Origin: JAVBKB01 sp031554275 | GTDB lineage: Bacteria > Bacillota > Bacilli > JARBTR01 | Direction of reading: 5' to 3' | NCBI GenBank assembly: GCA_031554275.1 | Contig: JAVBKB010000092.1 | Coordinates: forward strand, 1 to 10,458 | DNA length: 10,458 nucleotides | Part shown: positions 1-7,274 of the stretch, one piece after another | Numbering within the stretch: the stretch's first letter is position 1 | Layout of the letters: each line of letters starts with the position of its first letter | Program-made: the position numbers and the translations under genes | The notes under the pieces: generated by a model | What the model saw: only the letters and a program-made list of their open reading frames with translations | What the model was told of the DNA's origin: nothing | The model's database searches: none

Positions 1-379
1 AAGATTGGAAACCATACCAAACTATTGCTGGAATTCCCCGCATTAAGGAAGAAATAAAAGATCCTTGGAATCCAAATGACATTCTAAGTTGTACAACATA
101 CGGAATGCCATACTTATATCCCATTTTGTCATTTAACATAAAAACAAACGAAATAATTGCAATTGCGATTATTGCCGCTAAAGCTGTTTGATAAAAATTC
201 ATTTTTGCAATACCAGCTACAACTAGTCCTGCACCTAACGTCATATTCCCTAAATTAACACCATCGCCCAGCCACATAAACATATAGGACATTGGTCCGA
301 TCTTTCTGTCACCATCTTTTTTCGGCAACATATTAGGATCGATTTTTGCATCAACTACCATTTCTTCAACATTACTCAT
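1..379 (-). CDS. NCS1-family permease, N-terminal part, probably for allantoin (partial)
   Basis: This is the 5' end of a membrane transporter of the nucleobase-cation-symport-1 family; 126 codons are visible and the rest runs off the left edge. The ATG at 379 is preceded by GGAGG at 389-393 with 9 bases of spacing. After a polar N-terminus of about 28 residues comes GPMSYMFMWLGDGVNLGN (29-46), the glycine/asparagine-rich first membrane segment typical of the family. A second hydrophobic stretch follows at about 65-82, then a YGIP-type motif at 90-93, SFGFQG (101-106), and the start of a third segment with RGIPAIVWYGFQS (114-126). These resemble the PucI/CodB/HyuP group. Allantoin as substrate is inferred from the adjacent pucR and allantoate-degrading operon; uracil, cytosine, hydantoin or another purine cannot be excluded from the sequence alone. 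Confidence 0.85.
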   Translation of the reverse strand, partial: MSNVEEMVVDAKIDPNMLPKKDGDRKIGPMSYMFMWLGDGVNLGNMTLGAGLVVAGIAKMNFYQTALAAIIAIAIISFVFMLNDKMGYKYGIPYVVQLRMSFGFQGSFISSLMRGIPAIVWYGFQS

Positions 380-411
380 AAAACCTAACCTCCAATAACT
401 TTGTATTTAGA

Positions 412-440
412 ATTATAAGACCTGATAATAATTGAAAAAT
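412..440 (-). promoter_or_regulatory. Candidate promoter of the permease gene
   Basis: On the minus strand a perfect TATAAT lies at 417-412, which would give a leader of about 26 bases to the ATG at 379. At the usual 17-base spacing the -35 position reads ATTTTT, so there is no recognisable -35 box. A perfect -10 without a -35 is typical of promoters that need an activator. The local regulator pucR is the obvious candidate, but this is inference. Confidence 0.45.
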
Positions 441-469
441 GCACTCCTTTCAGTATTGGTTTTCGAATG

Positions 470-493
470 ATCTATGGATTTTCTTGCATAGAT
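470..493. repeat. Inverted repeat upstream of the permease promoter, possible operator
   Basis: ATCTATG (470-476) and CATAGAT (487-493) are perfect inverted arms separated by 10 bases. The dyad lies about 53 bases upstream of the permease -10 box, a normal place for an activator site. On the plus strand the right arm runs into TTTTTTT, so it could also be read as a weak AT-rich hairpin terminator. No plus-strand gene ends here, which favours the operator reading. Confidence 0.35.
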
Positions 494-618
494 TTTTTTA
501 AGTAAAGTCAATTTGCAATGACTATTTTCACACTTAATTCTATTATGTATGTTAGCAGATTACATTAGCATAATGGGACAAAAAAACAGGTTTTTTTTTC
601 GCAAATAGTAACGTTTTT

Positions 619-644
619 TAGACATAAGTCTAGAATTTCAGACT
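619..644. repeat. Overlapping inverted repeats of an AGAC/GTCT half-site
   Basis: TAGAC (619-623) and GTCTA (628-632) form one dyad with a 4-base spacer. AGTCT (627-631) and AGACT (640-644) form a second dyad with an 8-base spacer, sharing the middle half-site. Three half-sites within 26 bases just beyond the pucR terminator could be a binding site, but the arms are short and chance is possible. Confidence 0.25.
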
Positions 645-659
645 ATTTTGGCATAAATT

Positions 660-692
660 AAAAAAGCCATCTGATTTTACAGATCGCTTTTT
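660..692 (-). terminator. Rho-independent terminator of pucR
   Basis: The hairpin has AAAAAGC and ATCTG on one arm and their complements on the other, around one internal G/G mismatch and a 6-base loop. On the minus strand it starts about a dozen bases after the pucR stop codon and runs into a T-run. Because A-runs flank the other side, it could also act on the plus strand. Confidence 0.75.
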
Positions 693-704
693 CGTAGGAA
701 TTGC

Positions 705-2378
705 TTAATTCAATAAATTATTTTGTTTTGAATTCTCAATTAGTGTAATGATTTTCAAACCCAACTGTGCAGAAAAAATCTCCTCTGAGTTGTTAAAATC
801 AATTCCTGTAATTTCTTTTATACGATCAATTCGGTAAATGACAGTTTTGTAATGAACAAATAATTCTTGTGAGGTCTTCGTCACACTAAGATTATTCTTT
901 AGATACACACGTAATGTTATAAAAAGATCATTTCGAACGGATTGTTTGTGAGACTGAAGATTTCTCAAAGTGTTTGGAATGAATTCTTCCAAATCTAGCG
1001 GATTGTCGTATTGACAAAGTACTCGGAACACACCAAGATCAGTATAAGAAAACACATTTGAATTACTATCAATAAGTTGTCCAAAGTGCAGTGCATCATT
1101 CGCCTCTTTAAAGCTCCTTGAGATGTCGATGATATCTTTTGCAGTATTCCCGATTCCTGCCTTGATCGTGAGTTCTGGATTCTGTTTCTTAATTTGTTCT
1201 TGTATTTTGATGATTTTGCTTTTTATTTCATCTTGAGGTGGCGTTGATCGATCTCCTTCGATATTGAGGAGCGCAATTATTCGATCACTGCGGCTTTGAA
1301 TAACTGCATTATCAATTGATTCACGAACTGTTTCATAAAGCAGTTTATAATAGCCATCTTGAATGCTAAATTCATCAGCAATGCTAATCTTATCCGCATT
1401 GAAGGGAATCTTATCATACTGAAACAAAACTGCAACGTAAGGGCCTGTGAGATTTAAACCTAACAAATTTGCGCGTTGATAGATATTTGAAACGGATAGT
1501 CTTTTTCCATTCAGGATATCCTCAATCAAATCATTTTCAAATCTTTTCTCAACTTCCATTACGGAGAATTGCTTCACAAGCTCTATTGAAAGTGACGTAA
1601 CTGCGTTTTCAATGGCAATATAATCTAACAATTCTACTTGTTTATCAATTTCACAAATAATTAAGTTCATTTTGATGTTTGGCTTCACTTCAATTGGAAT
1701 GACCAATTGTTCGGTTGCTGAATCAGCTAATTCAAATTTAACCTTTTGCTTGAAGTAAGGGTATTTTGTATAGATTGCTGGTGTGTGTTCAATTTGTTGT
1801 AGGATGGTGAATTGTCTTAATAAGCGATTGGTTGAAAACATACCGAAATAATTCTTGTCACAAAGTAGGATCGGATTACCAATGATCTTTTCTAATAAAA
1901 ATATAATTCGTTCGACACCCTGGTTAGAAAGCGATAATGCGATGAAGTGGTCATGGGTTTCTTTAAAGAATTTCAATCGCGTTAGTTCCTCGTTTGAAAG
2001 GTTCTCCATCACTGGATAAAGGATGTCCGCATAAGCTGTATCTTTTGGAATTTGAATAATCGGAAGGTTTAACTCTTCTGATGTAGAAATCATAGGTGCT
2101 GGAATCTCGTCGATAAAACGCCCAGTCTTGATGACCAACGCGCTTACTTCCTTATCAGAGATTTGCTTTATGAATTCTGAAAGCTGCTCGTCAGTGAACG
2201 ACTCCAATGCGAACAAGCTTGTTAGAAGTACTTCTCCCCCAGTGATCCAATTTGCAATATCAGGTGCTTCGATGATAGTAATCCCTTTAATTTCATTGTT
2301 AATACCTTTTTCTCCACTGACTATTTTCGCATTTCCAAAGGATTCTAATTGAAATAAATCTTTAACCCTGTATTCCAT
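705..2378 (-). CDS. pucR: PucR-family transcriptional regulator of purine catabolism
   Basis: This is a cytoplasmic DNA-binding regulator of 557 residues, close to the usual PucR length. An N-terminal purine-catabolism domain spans about residues 5-125 and contains the family-typical IIEAPDIANWITGGEVLLTS (35-54). A long middle region ends in a CdaR/GGDEF-like domain at about 300-430, with FKEANDALHFG near its end. The C-terminus is a PucR-type helix-turn-helix (about 485-545) with LSVTKTSQELFVHYKTVIYR; the recognition helix is near 509-523. In Bacillus subtilis PucR activates purine-degradation genes in response to pathway intermediates such as allantoin. Here the gene sits between the permease and the allantoate operon, all on one strand, and probably controls both. 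It has its own candidate promoter (near 2414) and terminator (660-692). The ATG at 2378 follows a purine-rich AGGAAGTGGGG stretch. The effector is not evident from the sequence. Confidence 0.88.
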   Translation of the reverse strand: MEYRVKDLFQLESFGNAKIVSGEKGINNEIKGITIIEAPDIANWITGGEVLLTSLFALESFTDEQLSEFIKQISDKEVSALVIKTGRFIDEIPAPMISTSEELNLPIIQIPKDTAYADILYPVMENLSNEELTRLKFFKETHDHFIALSLSNQGVERIIFLLEKIIGNPILLCDKNYFGMFSTNRLLRQFTILQQIEHTPAIYTKYPYFKQKVKFELADSATEQLVIPIEVKPNIKMNLIICEIDKQVELLDYIAIENAVTSLSIELVKQFSVMEVEKRFENDLIEDILNGKRLSVSNIYQRANLLGLNLTGPYVAVLFQYDKIPFNADKISIADEFSIQDGYYKLLYETVRESIDNAVIQSRSDRIIALLNIEGDRSTPPQDEIKSKIIKIQEQIKKQNPELTIKAGIGNTAKDIIDISRSFKEANDALHFGQLIDSNSNVFSYTDLGVFRVLCQYDNPLDLEEFIPNTLRNLQSHKQSVRNDLFITLRVYLKNNLSVTKTSQELFVHYKTVIYRIDRIKEITGIDFNNSEEIFSAQLGLKIITLIENSKQNNLLN

Positions 2379-2413
2379 TTTTTATCCCCACTTCCTAAAC
2401 TTTTTATTTCTTT

Positions 2414-2442
2414 ATTATACATCAATTCCAGCGATAAAGCAT
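2414..2442 (-). promoter_or_regulatory. Candidate pucR promoter
   Basis: Minus-strand TATAAT at 2419-2414 lies 35 bases upstream of the pucR ATG, leaving a leader of about 29 bases. It is directly preceded by TG, but without the extra base of a true extended -10. The -35 position at 17-base spacing reads ATGCTT, a poor match. The strong terminator just upstream on the same strand supports an independent pucR promoter. Confidence 0.45.
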
Positions 2443-2523
2443 GGTATTATTCAACAAAATCGTAGTTTACACTTGTTTTGATACCTAATCAATTTTAAAT
2501 AAAAATCATCTATTATTACTAAA

Positions 2524-2560
2524 AAAAGTAGTGATACAAATGGCTTGTATCACTACTTTT
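2524..2560 (-). terminator. Strong terminator at the end of the allantoin operon
   Basis: Two 16-base arms (2524-2539 and 2545-2560) are perfectly complementary around a 5-base loop. On the minus strand the stem is followed by a run of seven T and begins 11 bases after the allE stop codon. It closes the operon that starts at the hydrogenase-like gene and separates it from pucR. The A/T-rich stem base makes it symmetric, so it could also stop plus-strand transcripts. Confidence 0.9.
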
Positions 2561-2571
2561 GAAGACACTTA

Positions 2572-3336
2572 TTAAATTTCTACATCACGGTTACAATCTT
2601 TCGAATATACATAGGAAAGTGGCTCTCTGCCAACAGCGTAACATGCTTGTGGACAATATGGACCAAACCAAATGTAATCTTCCTTCTTCACAGGAATCCA
2701 TTCGTTGTCAAGATTATAAAGGCCTTCTCCACTTAGAAGATAAGCGCCATGCTCTTGTACATGCGTTTCTACAAACGGATGGCAACCCGTAGGCAAGAAA
2801 GTTAGTATGTGCATATTCATGTCAAATGCCAAATCAAGAGGTAATAAGTCAATTAGCTTGACGCTTTCCATTCCATCGTAGTCCATTTGAGGAATCTCAT
2901 TAACATTTCCAACTACAACCCATGGTTTCAAATCTCCAAGAGGTTGATAGCGTTGTTTATATAGCACTAAATTTGTTGCATTATCTTGATCAATTAAGTT
3001 TTCAAAACACATTTTCTCTCCCGGTGGACAGTAAAGATAACCACCTTGTTCCAAAACATAGTCTTTTCCCTCAGATGACACCTTCACTTTACCTTCCTTA
3101 CAGAAGACAAAAGTTTCAATGCCCTCTCCACCAAATCCAGCTTTGTTTCGACCACCTTTATCCATTCTGATCAGGTATTGTACAAAACTTGCACCAATCT
3201 TTGGTGAGCACAAAATTGATGAACGACAATTCTCAAAGCCAGGTATTACATTAAACACCAATCCCTCTGGAACAATGATTGCATAGTTCTTCTTAACAAT
3301 TGCTCTGCTAATTAATAAATCTTTCGGGTAACCCAT
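2572..3336 (-). CDS. allE: (S)-ureidoglycine aminohydrolase
   Basis: AllE hydrolyses (S)-ureidoglycine, the unstable product of AllC, to (S)-ureidoglycolate and ammonia, in a manganese-dependent cupin fold. The 254-residue protein is a bicupin of the same size as E. coli AllE (YlbA, about 260). It shares long stretches with it, such as GFGGEGIET and GGYLYCPPG in the first cupin and FDMNMHIL and ETHVQEHGAYLLSGEG in the second, and the same C-terminus YSKDCNRDVEI. Counting from the ATG at 3336, the metal ligands known from the plant enzyme correspond to Glu190, His192, His196 and Gln230; Lys246 near the C-terminus is also kept. I chose the ATG at 3336 because GGAGGAG (3343-3349) lies just before it. 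An in-frame TTG at 3351 would start inside that ribosome binding site. It is the last gene of the operon, 17 bases after allH and followed by the 2524-2560 terminator. Confidence 0.94.
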   Translation of the reverse strand: MGYPKDLLISRAIVKKNYAIIVPEGLVFNVIPGFENCRSSILCSPKIGASFVQYLIRMDKGGRNKAGFGGEGIETFVFCKEGKVKVSSEGKDYVLEQGGYLYCPPGEKMCFENLIDQDNATNLVLYKQRYQPLGDLKPWVVVGNVNEIPQMDYDGMESVKLIDLLPLDLAFDMNMHILTFLPTGCHPFVETHVQEHGAYLLSGEGLYNLDNEWIPVKKEDYIWFGPYCPQACYAVGREPLSYVYSKDCNRDVEI

Positions 3337-3342
3337 TTTTTT

Positions 3343-3349
3343 CTCCTCC
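3343..3349 (-). promoter_or_regulatory. Ribosome binding site deciding the allE start
   Basis: Minus-strand GGAGGAG lies 6 bases before the ATG at 3336, and it overlaps the alternative upstream TTG codon (3351-3349). This rules out the longer reading frame as the natural start. Confidence 0.85.
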
Positions 3350-3353
3350 AATT

Positions 3354-4238
3354 CTATAAGATTAAGGTAACTGCAATGATGCCAAGAATTGTATCAGCTC
3401 CAGATGTTTGACTGTTGTCCAAAACATCCTCAACTGTTTGAATCAACTGTAGTCTATCAGGATTTCGCATCCGTTCACACAACCAAATGGTACTTTTGCT
3501 AAAATTCTGGTTAACTGCGTAGTACAAATACTCTTTTGAAATATCTGTTGTATTATCTAATAAACTTGAGATACATGCATTTATTTCAGATAAGTTGATT
3601 TTATCATTTTGAAAAATATTAGCTGCTGCCAATATACCAACAAGAAAATCATCTCCACTAGTTGTTAAACCAATACCTCTGCCAACAAAATAACGAAAAA
3701 CATCTATATCGAGTTTATCTGAAATAAGTTCGGTCTTAAGTCTACGAACCATCATAAGATACTCATTATTTTGCAAGTAAGCAGGATCTCTTTTTAGAAA
3801 TGTTACTTCAATAAATTTGCTAACGTTCACATCAAATCCATTATCGATTTGATTTTCATCTAGATAATTTACAATTTCCTTCAGGTTATTGTATAGAACA
3901 TCCCTTTGAAATAGACGACCTGTAGTAGAAGTACGATAGCTCTGCTCATTAAATGTCACAGAAATACTTGATTTCGGAAAACTGATCGATTTAGTTGTAT
4001 GTGAGTAGATCACCAGGTCATTTAGATCAATGCTAGTCAGTAATTCTTCAAGCGACCTCTCTGATAATTGGATTCCAAAAGGAGAATAGATTTTGGAATC
4101 TGCAGAAATGTTCACAAGCCGATCATTAAGCTTAATGTTAAAACTATTTTCAAATTTGCTATGCACAAATCCTTCTGTTTGCTTTTTTAGAAACTGTTTA
4201 ATTGCCTCGCAATACGACAAAGTTTCTATTGATTTCAT
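3354..4238 (-). CDS. allH: DUF2877 protein, AllH/YlbF-like subunit of oxamate carbamoyltransferase
   Basis: This 294-residue soluble protein belongs to the DUF2877 family. Its C-terminal half carries the family signature GRGIGLTTSGDDFLVG (186-201) and a second conserved TSGADTILGI (278-287); the two SG-x-D motifs may form part of an active or subunit site. The N-terminal half is poorly conserved. In E. coli the fdrA, ylbE and ylbF genes have been proposed to encode the oxamate carbamoyltransferase (AllFGH) that phosphorolyses oxalurate to oxamate and carbamoyl phosphate, with YlbF as AllH. The same three genes are consecutive here. The ATG overlaps the allG stop by four bases (ATGA, 4235-4238), so translation is probably coupled. 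The ribosome binding site is only a weak GAGG inside allG. The exact role of this subunit is not evident from the sequence. Confidence 0.85.
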   Translation of the reverse strand: MKSIETLSYCEAIKQFLKKQTEGFVHSKFENSFNIKLNDRLVNISADSKIYSPFGIQLSERSLEELLTSIDLNDLVIYSHTTKSISFPKSSISVTFNEQSYRTSTTGRLFQRDVLYNNLKEIVNYLDENQIDNGFDVNVSKFIEVTFLKRDPAYLQNNEYLMMVRRLKTELISDKLDIDVFRYFVGRGIGLTTSGDDFLVGILAAANIFQNDKINLSEINACISSLLDNTTDISKEYLYYAVNQNFSKSTIWLCERMRNPDRLQLIQTVEDVLDNSQTSGADTILGIIAVTLIL

Positions 4239-5497
4239 GCCTCAATACCGTGTTTTTTTGCCAATGCTTCAAGTGCTTTTGTAAAGCATTCCAAAGGTAC
4301 TTTCACAGTACCTGCTCCGATCTGGCCAACTCCTGCCTTTTTGTGAGCAATTCCCGTATTGATAAGAGGCGTGATTCCTGTTTCCACTACTTTTCTGATA
4401 TCGATTCCTAGGCAAGTGCCTTGGAAATCCCAAGTTGGTATTGAATAATTAGGATTGTTTGCAATACAAATTTCGCGCATGTCTTCAGTGATTTCAACTG
4501 CATCGTCAAATCCACCAGCACCAATAAATCTTGTAACGCCTGGTGCTGCAATCATTGCCATACCGCCAACTCCAAACGCTTCAGTAATCGCACTATCACC
4601 CATATCTGGGTTACAATCTTCTTTAGAAAATCCACTGAAATACAAACCTTCTGGAGTATTAACTGGTGCTTTAAACCATTCTTCGCCTAAACCACTAACA
4701 CGAATACCAAATTCATATCCATTACGAGTCAGTGCTGTAACAATACTTCCCTCTGTTATTTCTCTTGCAGTATCCATCACTACTTTACAAGTAGCCATCA
4801 TGATATTCAGGAAGAATTGGTCTGTGTCCGCTAAGAATTTCGTTACTTCTTTCAATTCTTGTTTTGGTAGATCTGCTTCAATTAGGAATGGCGTCATATC
4901 CTTTGAGAATAATGCTGATGCAGCAATATTTCTTTGGTGGAACTCATCTCCCATTGTGATTGCTTTTGCAATAATTGCATTGACATTAAATCCTTCTGGA
5001 ATTAATTTTAACGCTTTTGAAAGTGCTGGTGCAAGGATATCTCGCATCCATTCTAAACGGGCGATTACTTCTTCCCCATATGCGCCAAAACGAAGTACTT
5101 TACCAATTCCTTCGTTCATTGTGCAATAAGCTTTTTTGTCATTAATACGATTTACGACTACAAGTACTGGCATGTTAGCAGATGTGATTCCACCCATTGG
5201 TCCAACCGCATCAACGCTATGGCATGGCATAAATTTCACTTGACCAGATTCCAACATTTTTCGTGCTGATGCTTCATCGCTAGCCCATTTTTCAAAGAGA
5301 ACAGCACCTACGCATGACCCTTTCATTGGATCAGTCATATTGGCCCAAGTCATCGGTGGACCTGCATGTAAAAGCACTTTATCATTTAATTCTTTGATAA
5401 CACTTTTTGCCGGAACAACATCTACTAGGTATGGTTGTGCTTCCTTGATTTTGTCAATTACTGCTTGGTTCGCTTCATCGATTGTACTGTATTTCAT
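4235..5497 (-). CDS. allG: DUF1116 protein, AllG/YlbE-like subunit of oxamate carbamoyltransferase
   Basis: This is a DUF1116 family protein of 420 residues, the usual family length (E. coli YlbE about 420). Recognisable blocks are HAGPPMTWANMTDPMKGS near 44-61, CHSVDAVGPMGGITSANMPV at 92-111, MNEGIGKVLRFGAYG at 127-141 and MGDEFHQRNIAA at 182-193. A glycine-rich GVGGMAMIAAPGV block follows in the C-terminal third. It has no membrane segment or signal peptide. With AllF and AllH it is expected to form the enzyme that converts oxalurate plus phosphate to oxamate plus carbamoyl phosphate. The start at 5497 is chosen because GGAGG (5503-5507) sits 5 bases upstream and the resulting N-terminus, with IDEANQAVIDKI, fits relatives. 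A longer frame opening with TTG at 5554 lacks such a signal. It lies 63 bases after allF and overlaps allH by four bases. Confidence 0.88.
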   Translation of the reverse strand: MKYSTIDEANQAVIDKIKEAQPYLVDVVPAKSVIKELNDKVLLHAGPPMTWANMTDPMKGSCVGAVLFEKWASDEASARKMLESGQVKFMPCHSVDAVGPMGGITSANMPVLVVVNRINDKKAYCTMNEGIGKVLRFGAYGEEVIARLEWMRDILAPALSKALKLIPEGFNVNAIIAKAITMGDEFHQRNIAASALFSKDMTPFLIEADLPKQELKEVTKFLADTDQFFLNIMMATCKVVMDTAREITEGSIVTALTRNGYEFGIRVSGLGEEWFKAPVNTPEGLYFSGFSKEDCNPDMGDSAITEAFGVGGMAMIAAPGVTRFIGAGGFDDAVEITEDMREICIANNPNYSIPTWDFQGTCLGIDIRKVVETGITPLINTGIAHKKAGVGQIGAGTVKVPLECFTKALEALAKKHGIEA

Positions 5498-5502
5498 AGT
5501 TT

Positions 5503-5507
5503 CCTCC
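5503..5507 (-). promoter_or_regulatory. Ribosome binding site deciding the allG start
   Basis: Minus-strand GGAGG with 5 bases to the ATG at 5497. It lies inside the longer in-frame extension that opens with TTG at 5554, and supports the shorter 420-residue protein. Confidence 0.8.
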
Positions 5508-5560
5508 ATCAATTTTGAATTTGTCAAATGATCCTTTTGATCGTATTTATGCAAACAAAC

Positions 5561-7255
5561 CTATTTAAGTTTTTCCAAAATAGCAGCAAGTTTCTTGTTA
5601 CCACCAGCAACGGGTGCCCAGTTGTACTGAATAACCTCGCCATTGTTTTCTTTGATTGTTTCTGCAAAACTTCTTAGACCTAAATTGACAACAGCTGGTT
5701 TTGATAAAAGCTGCTCGCTACTTTCTTTCATAGTTTCAGGTGAATCCTTTTGTTCCAAACATTCTACTAGTTTAATTGCTAACATTGATGCCTCAGCATT
5801 ATTATCACAGACATACACGCCTACATCACGCAGTTTCTTCACTTGTTCAGCATATACTTGTGGATCTTCGGCAGTTCCTGTTACAGAAGCGATAAATGAA
5901 ACATCTGAGGTTTCTTTGATCTTAGCGATAATTGGCGCAAAGAAACCAGCCATATCTTCATGACCACCATACCCAATTACATTGTCTAATAGAATAACTG
6001 CTGTTTGAGTATCGTTCACTTTTTCTTCCAGTAGCTCTGATCTTACGCTCGGATCGATCATTGGATGCGGTCTACCTTGCGTGTAGAAATCATCTCCTAA
6101 ATCAATGATTTCATGGTTACGATAATCTAACATAACCCCGTGTACGTGTTTATGATCCATCTCTATATTGTAATAATCTGCGATAATCATGGCAGCCTCT
6201 GCCGCAAGCGTTCCGCCACAATAAAGTCCCTTAATTGCTCTTCGTTTACTGTCCTTTAACTGTGTGAAATTCGGAATGATAGACGAAATATTGTGCAAGT
6301 TATACTTCGAATCTTTCACTAAATCTAATGCCTTCTCAGCTGTTTCAGCTAGCGTCCAAGTGTAATAAATCTGATCATGATTTTCACCAGGTTTTTCACC
6401 AATGAAAATGGCAACTACTGGCTTTGATAATTTCTTAAATTGTTCAATAATTTCGTTTTTCACCTGTTCTGCTGGTGGTTTCGAAATGAAAACAATTATC
6501 TCTGTTTTAGGATCGCTATCAAGTATTTCCAAAGACCTTTTGGCTGTAATGCCTCCAACGTCTGCTGATAAATCTCGTCCGCCAATGCCGATTGCTTGTG
6601 AAATCCCGCCACCATTACGGCAAATAATTGTAGAAACTTCTTGAATACCTGTTCCTGATGCACCAACGATGCCTATATTCCCTTTGTTAAGAACATTTGC
6701 AAATGCAATCGGTACACCATCAATGATGCCAGTTCCACAATCTGGACCCATGACAAGAAGTCCTTTATCAATTGCTTTCTTTTTCAAAGCTTTCTCGCTT
6801 TCAACATCTACATTATCACTGAAAATAAATACATTTAGACCTCTGTCGAGTGCGCGATTTGCTTCATCCGCAGCATACTCTCCTGGAATAGAAATAACAG
6901 CCAAATTTGCATCTGGTAGTTTTGCGAGTGCGGTATCCCAAGTTCTTGCAACAGTAATTTTCTTTTTACCCTTTGCACTGTTAGATTGATTCTTCAAGAA
7001 GTCATCAATACTTTCCAAAACGGCGGATAATACTTCCTCGTTTTCAGTATTTACTACAATACATATGTCATTTGGTGAAGCTTCTTCAAGTTGTTCTGTG
7101 TATAGTCCTGAATTTTGAAAAATTTCCTTATTAGCTGGGGTCCCCATCATAATTGAGATTTGCTCTACACCCTCGGTAGAAGAAAGTGCTTTTGTCAAAA
7201 GCATCAAATTCACAGAATCTTGATATGAGTTTTTCTTAATAATTGTATGAAGCAT
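5561..7255 (-). CDS. allF: FdrA/AllF, acyl-CoA-synthetase-like subunit of oxamate carbamoyltransferase
   Basis: This 564-residue protein matches E. coli FdrA in length and architecture. FdrA resembles the alpha subunit of succinyl-CoA synthetase. A divergent N-terminal region (1-110) is followed by a CoA-ligase-like Rossmann part with MGPDCGTGII (169-178), GIVGASGTGIQEV (195-207) and GIGGRDLSADVGG (223-235). Next come FISKPPAEQV (256-265), CGGTLAAEAA (346-355), and a ligase-like C-terminal half with DLGDDFYTQGRPHPMIDP (385-402) and LLDNVIGYGGHED (422-434). The end, VVNLGLRSFAETI and WAPVAGGNKKLA, is a hallmark of FdrA. It is the proposed AllF subunit that, with AllG and AllH, cleaves oxalurate phosphorolytically to oxamate and carbamoyl phosphate. 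The ATG at 7255 has GAAGAGG upstream and lies 19 bases after the allC stop. The paralogous YahF-type function is possible, but the allC/allE neighbours argue for the allantoin role. Confidence 0.9.
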   Translation of the reverse strand: MLHTIIKKNSYQDSVNLMLLTKALSSTEGVEQISIMMGTPANKEIFQNSGLYTEQLEEASPNDICIVVNTENEEVLSAVLESIDDFLKNQSNSAKGKKKITVARTWDTALAKLPDANLAVISIPGEYAADEANRALDRGLNVFIFSDNVDVESEKALKKKAIDKGLLVMGPDCGTGIIDGVPIAFANVLNKGNIGIVGASGTGIQEVSTIICRNGGGISQAIGIGGRDLSADVGGITAKRSLEILDSDPKTEIIVFISKPPAEQVKNEIIEQFKKLSKPVVAIFIGEKPGENHDQIYYTWTLAETAEKALDLVKDSKYNLHNISSIIPNFTQLKDSKRRAIKGLYCGGTLAAEAAMIIADYYNIEMDHKHVHGVMLDYRNHEIIDLGDDFYTQGRPHPMIDPSVRSELLEEKVNDTQTAVILLDNVIGYGGHEDMAGFFAPIIAKIKETSDVSFIASVTGTAEDPQVYAEQVKKLRDVGVYVCDNNAEASMLAIKLVECLEQKDSPETMKESSEQLLSKPAVVNLGLRSFAETIKENNGEVIQYNWAPVAGGNKKLAAILEKLK

Positions 7256-7274
7256 TGGTAACCTCTTCTCTGTT

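Larger units (their letters stand above)
380..704. other. Intergenic region between pucR and the permease gene
   Basis: I see no gene in this AT-rich stretch of 325 bases. From right to left it holds the pucR terminator (660-692), a cluster of AGAC/GTCT half-sites (619-644), and an A7-CAGG-T9 tract at 580-599 that could fold or bend. It then holds a 7-bp inverted repeat (470-493), the candidate permease -10 box (412-417) and the permease ribosome binding site. The arrangement implies the permease has its own promoter rather than depending on read-through from pucR. The size and the repeats suggest a regulated promoter. Confidence 0.6.

Noticed and set aside
580..599. A7-CAGG-T9 hairpin as a terminator
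   Set aside because: The stem is only A-T pairs and no gene ends beside it; it is more likely an A-tract.
3337..3351. Longer allE start at TTG 3351
   Set aside because: That codon overlaps the GGAGGAG ribosome binding site of the ATG at 3336, and homologues align from the ATG onward.
4455..5129. Open frame of 224 codons on the plus strand
   Set aside because: It lies wholly opposite allG, whose protein family is certain; its residues look like an antisense shadow and no ribosome binding site was evident.
5498..5554. Longer allG start at TTG 5554
   Set aside because: The extension covers the GGAGG signal of the ATG at 5497 and adds residues not found in the family.
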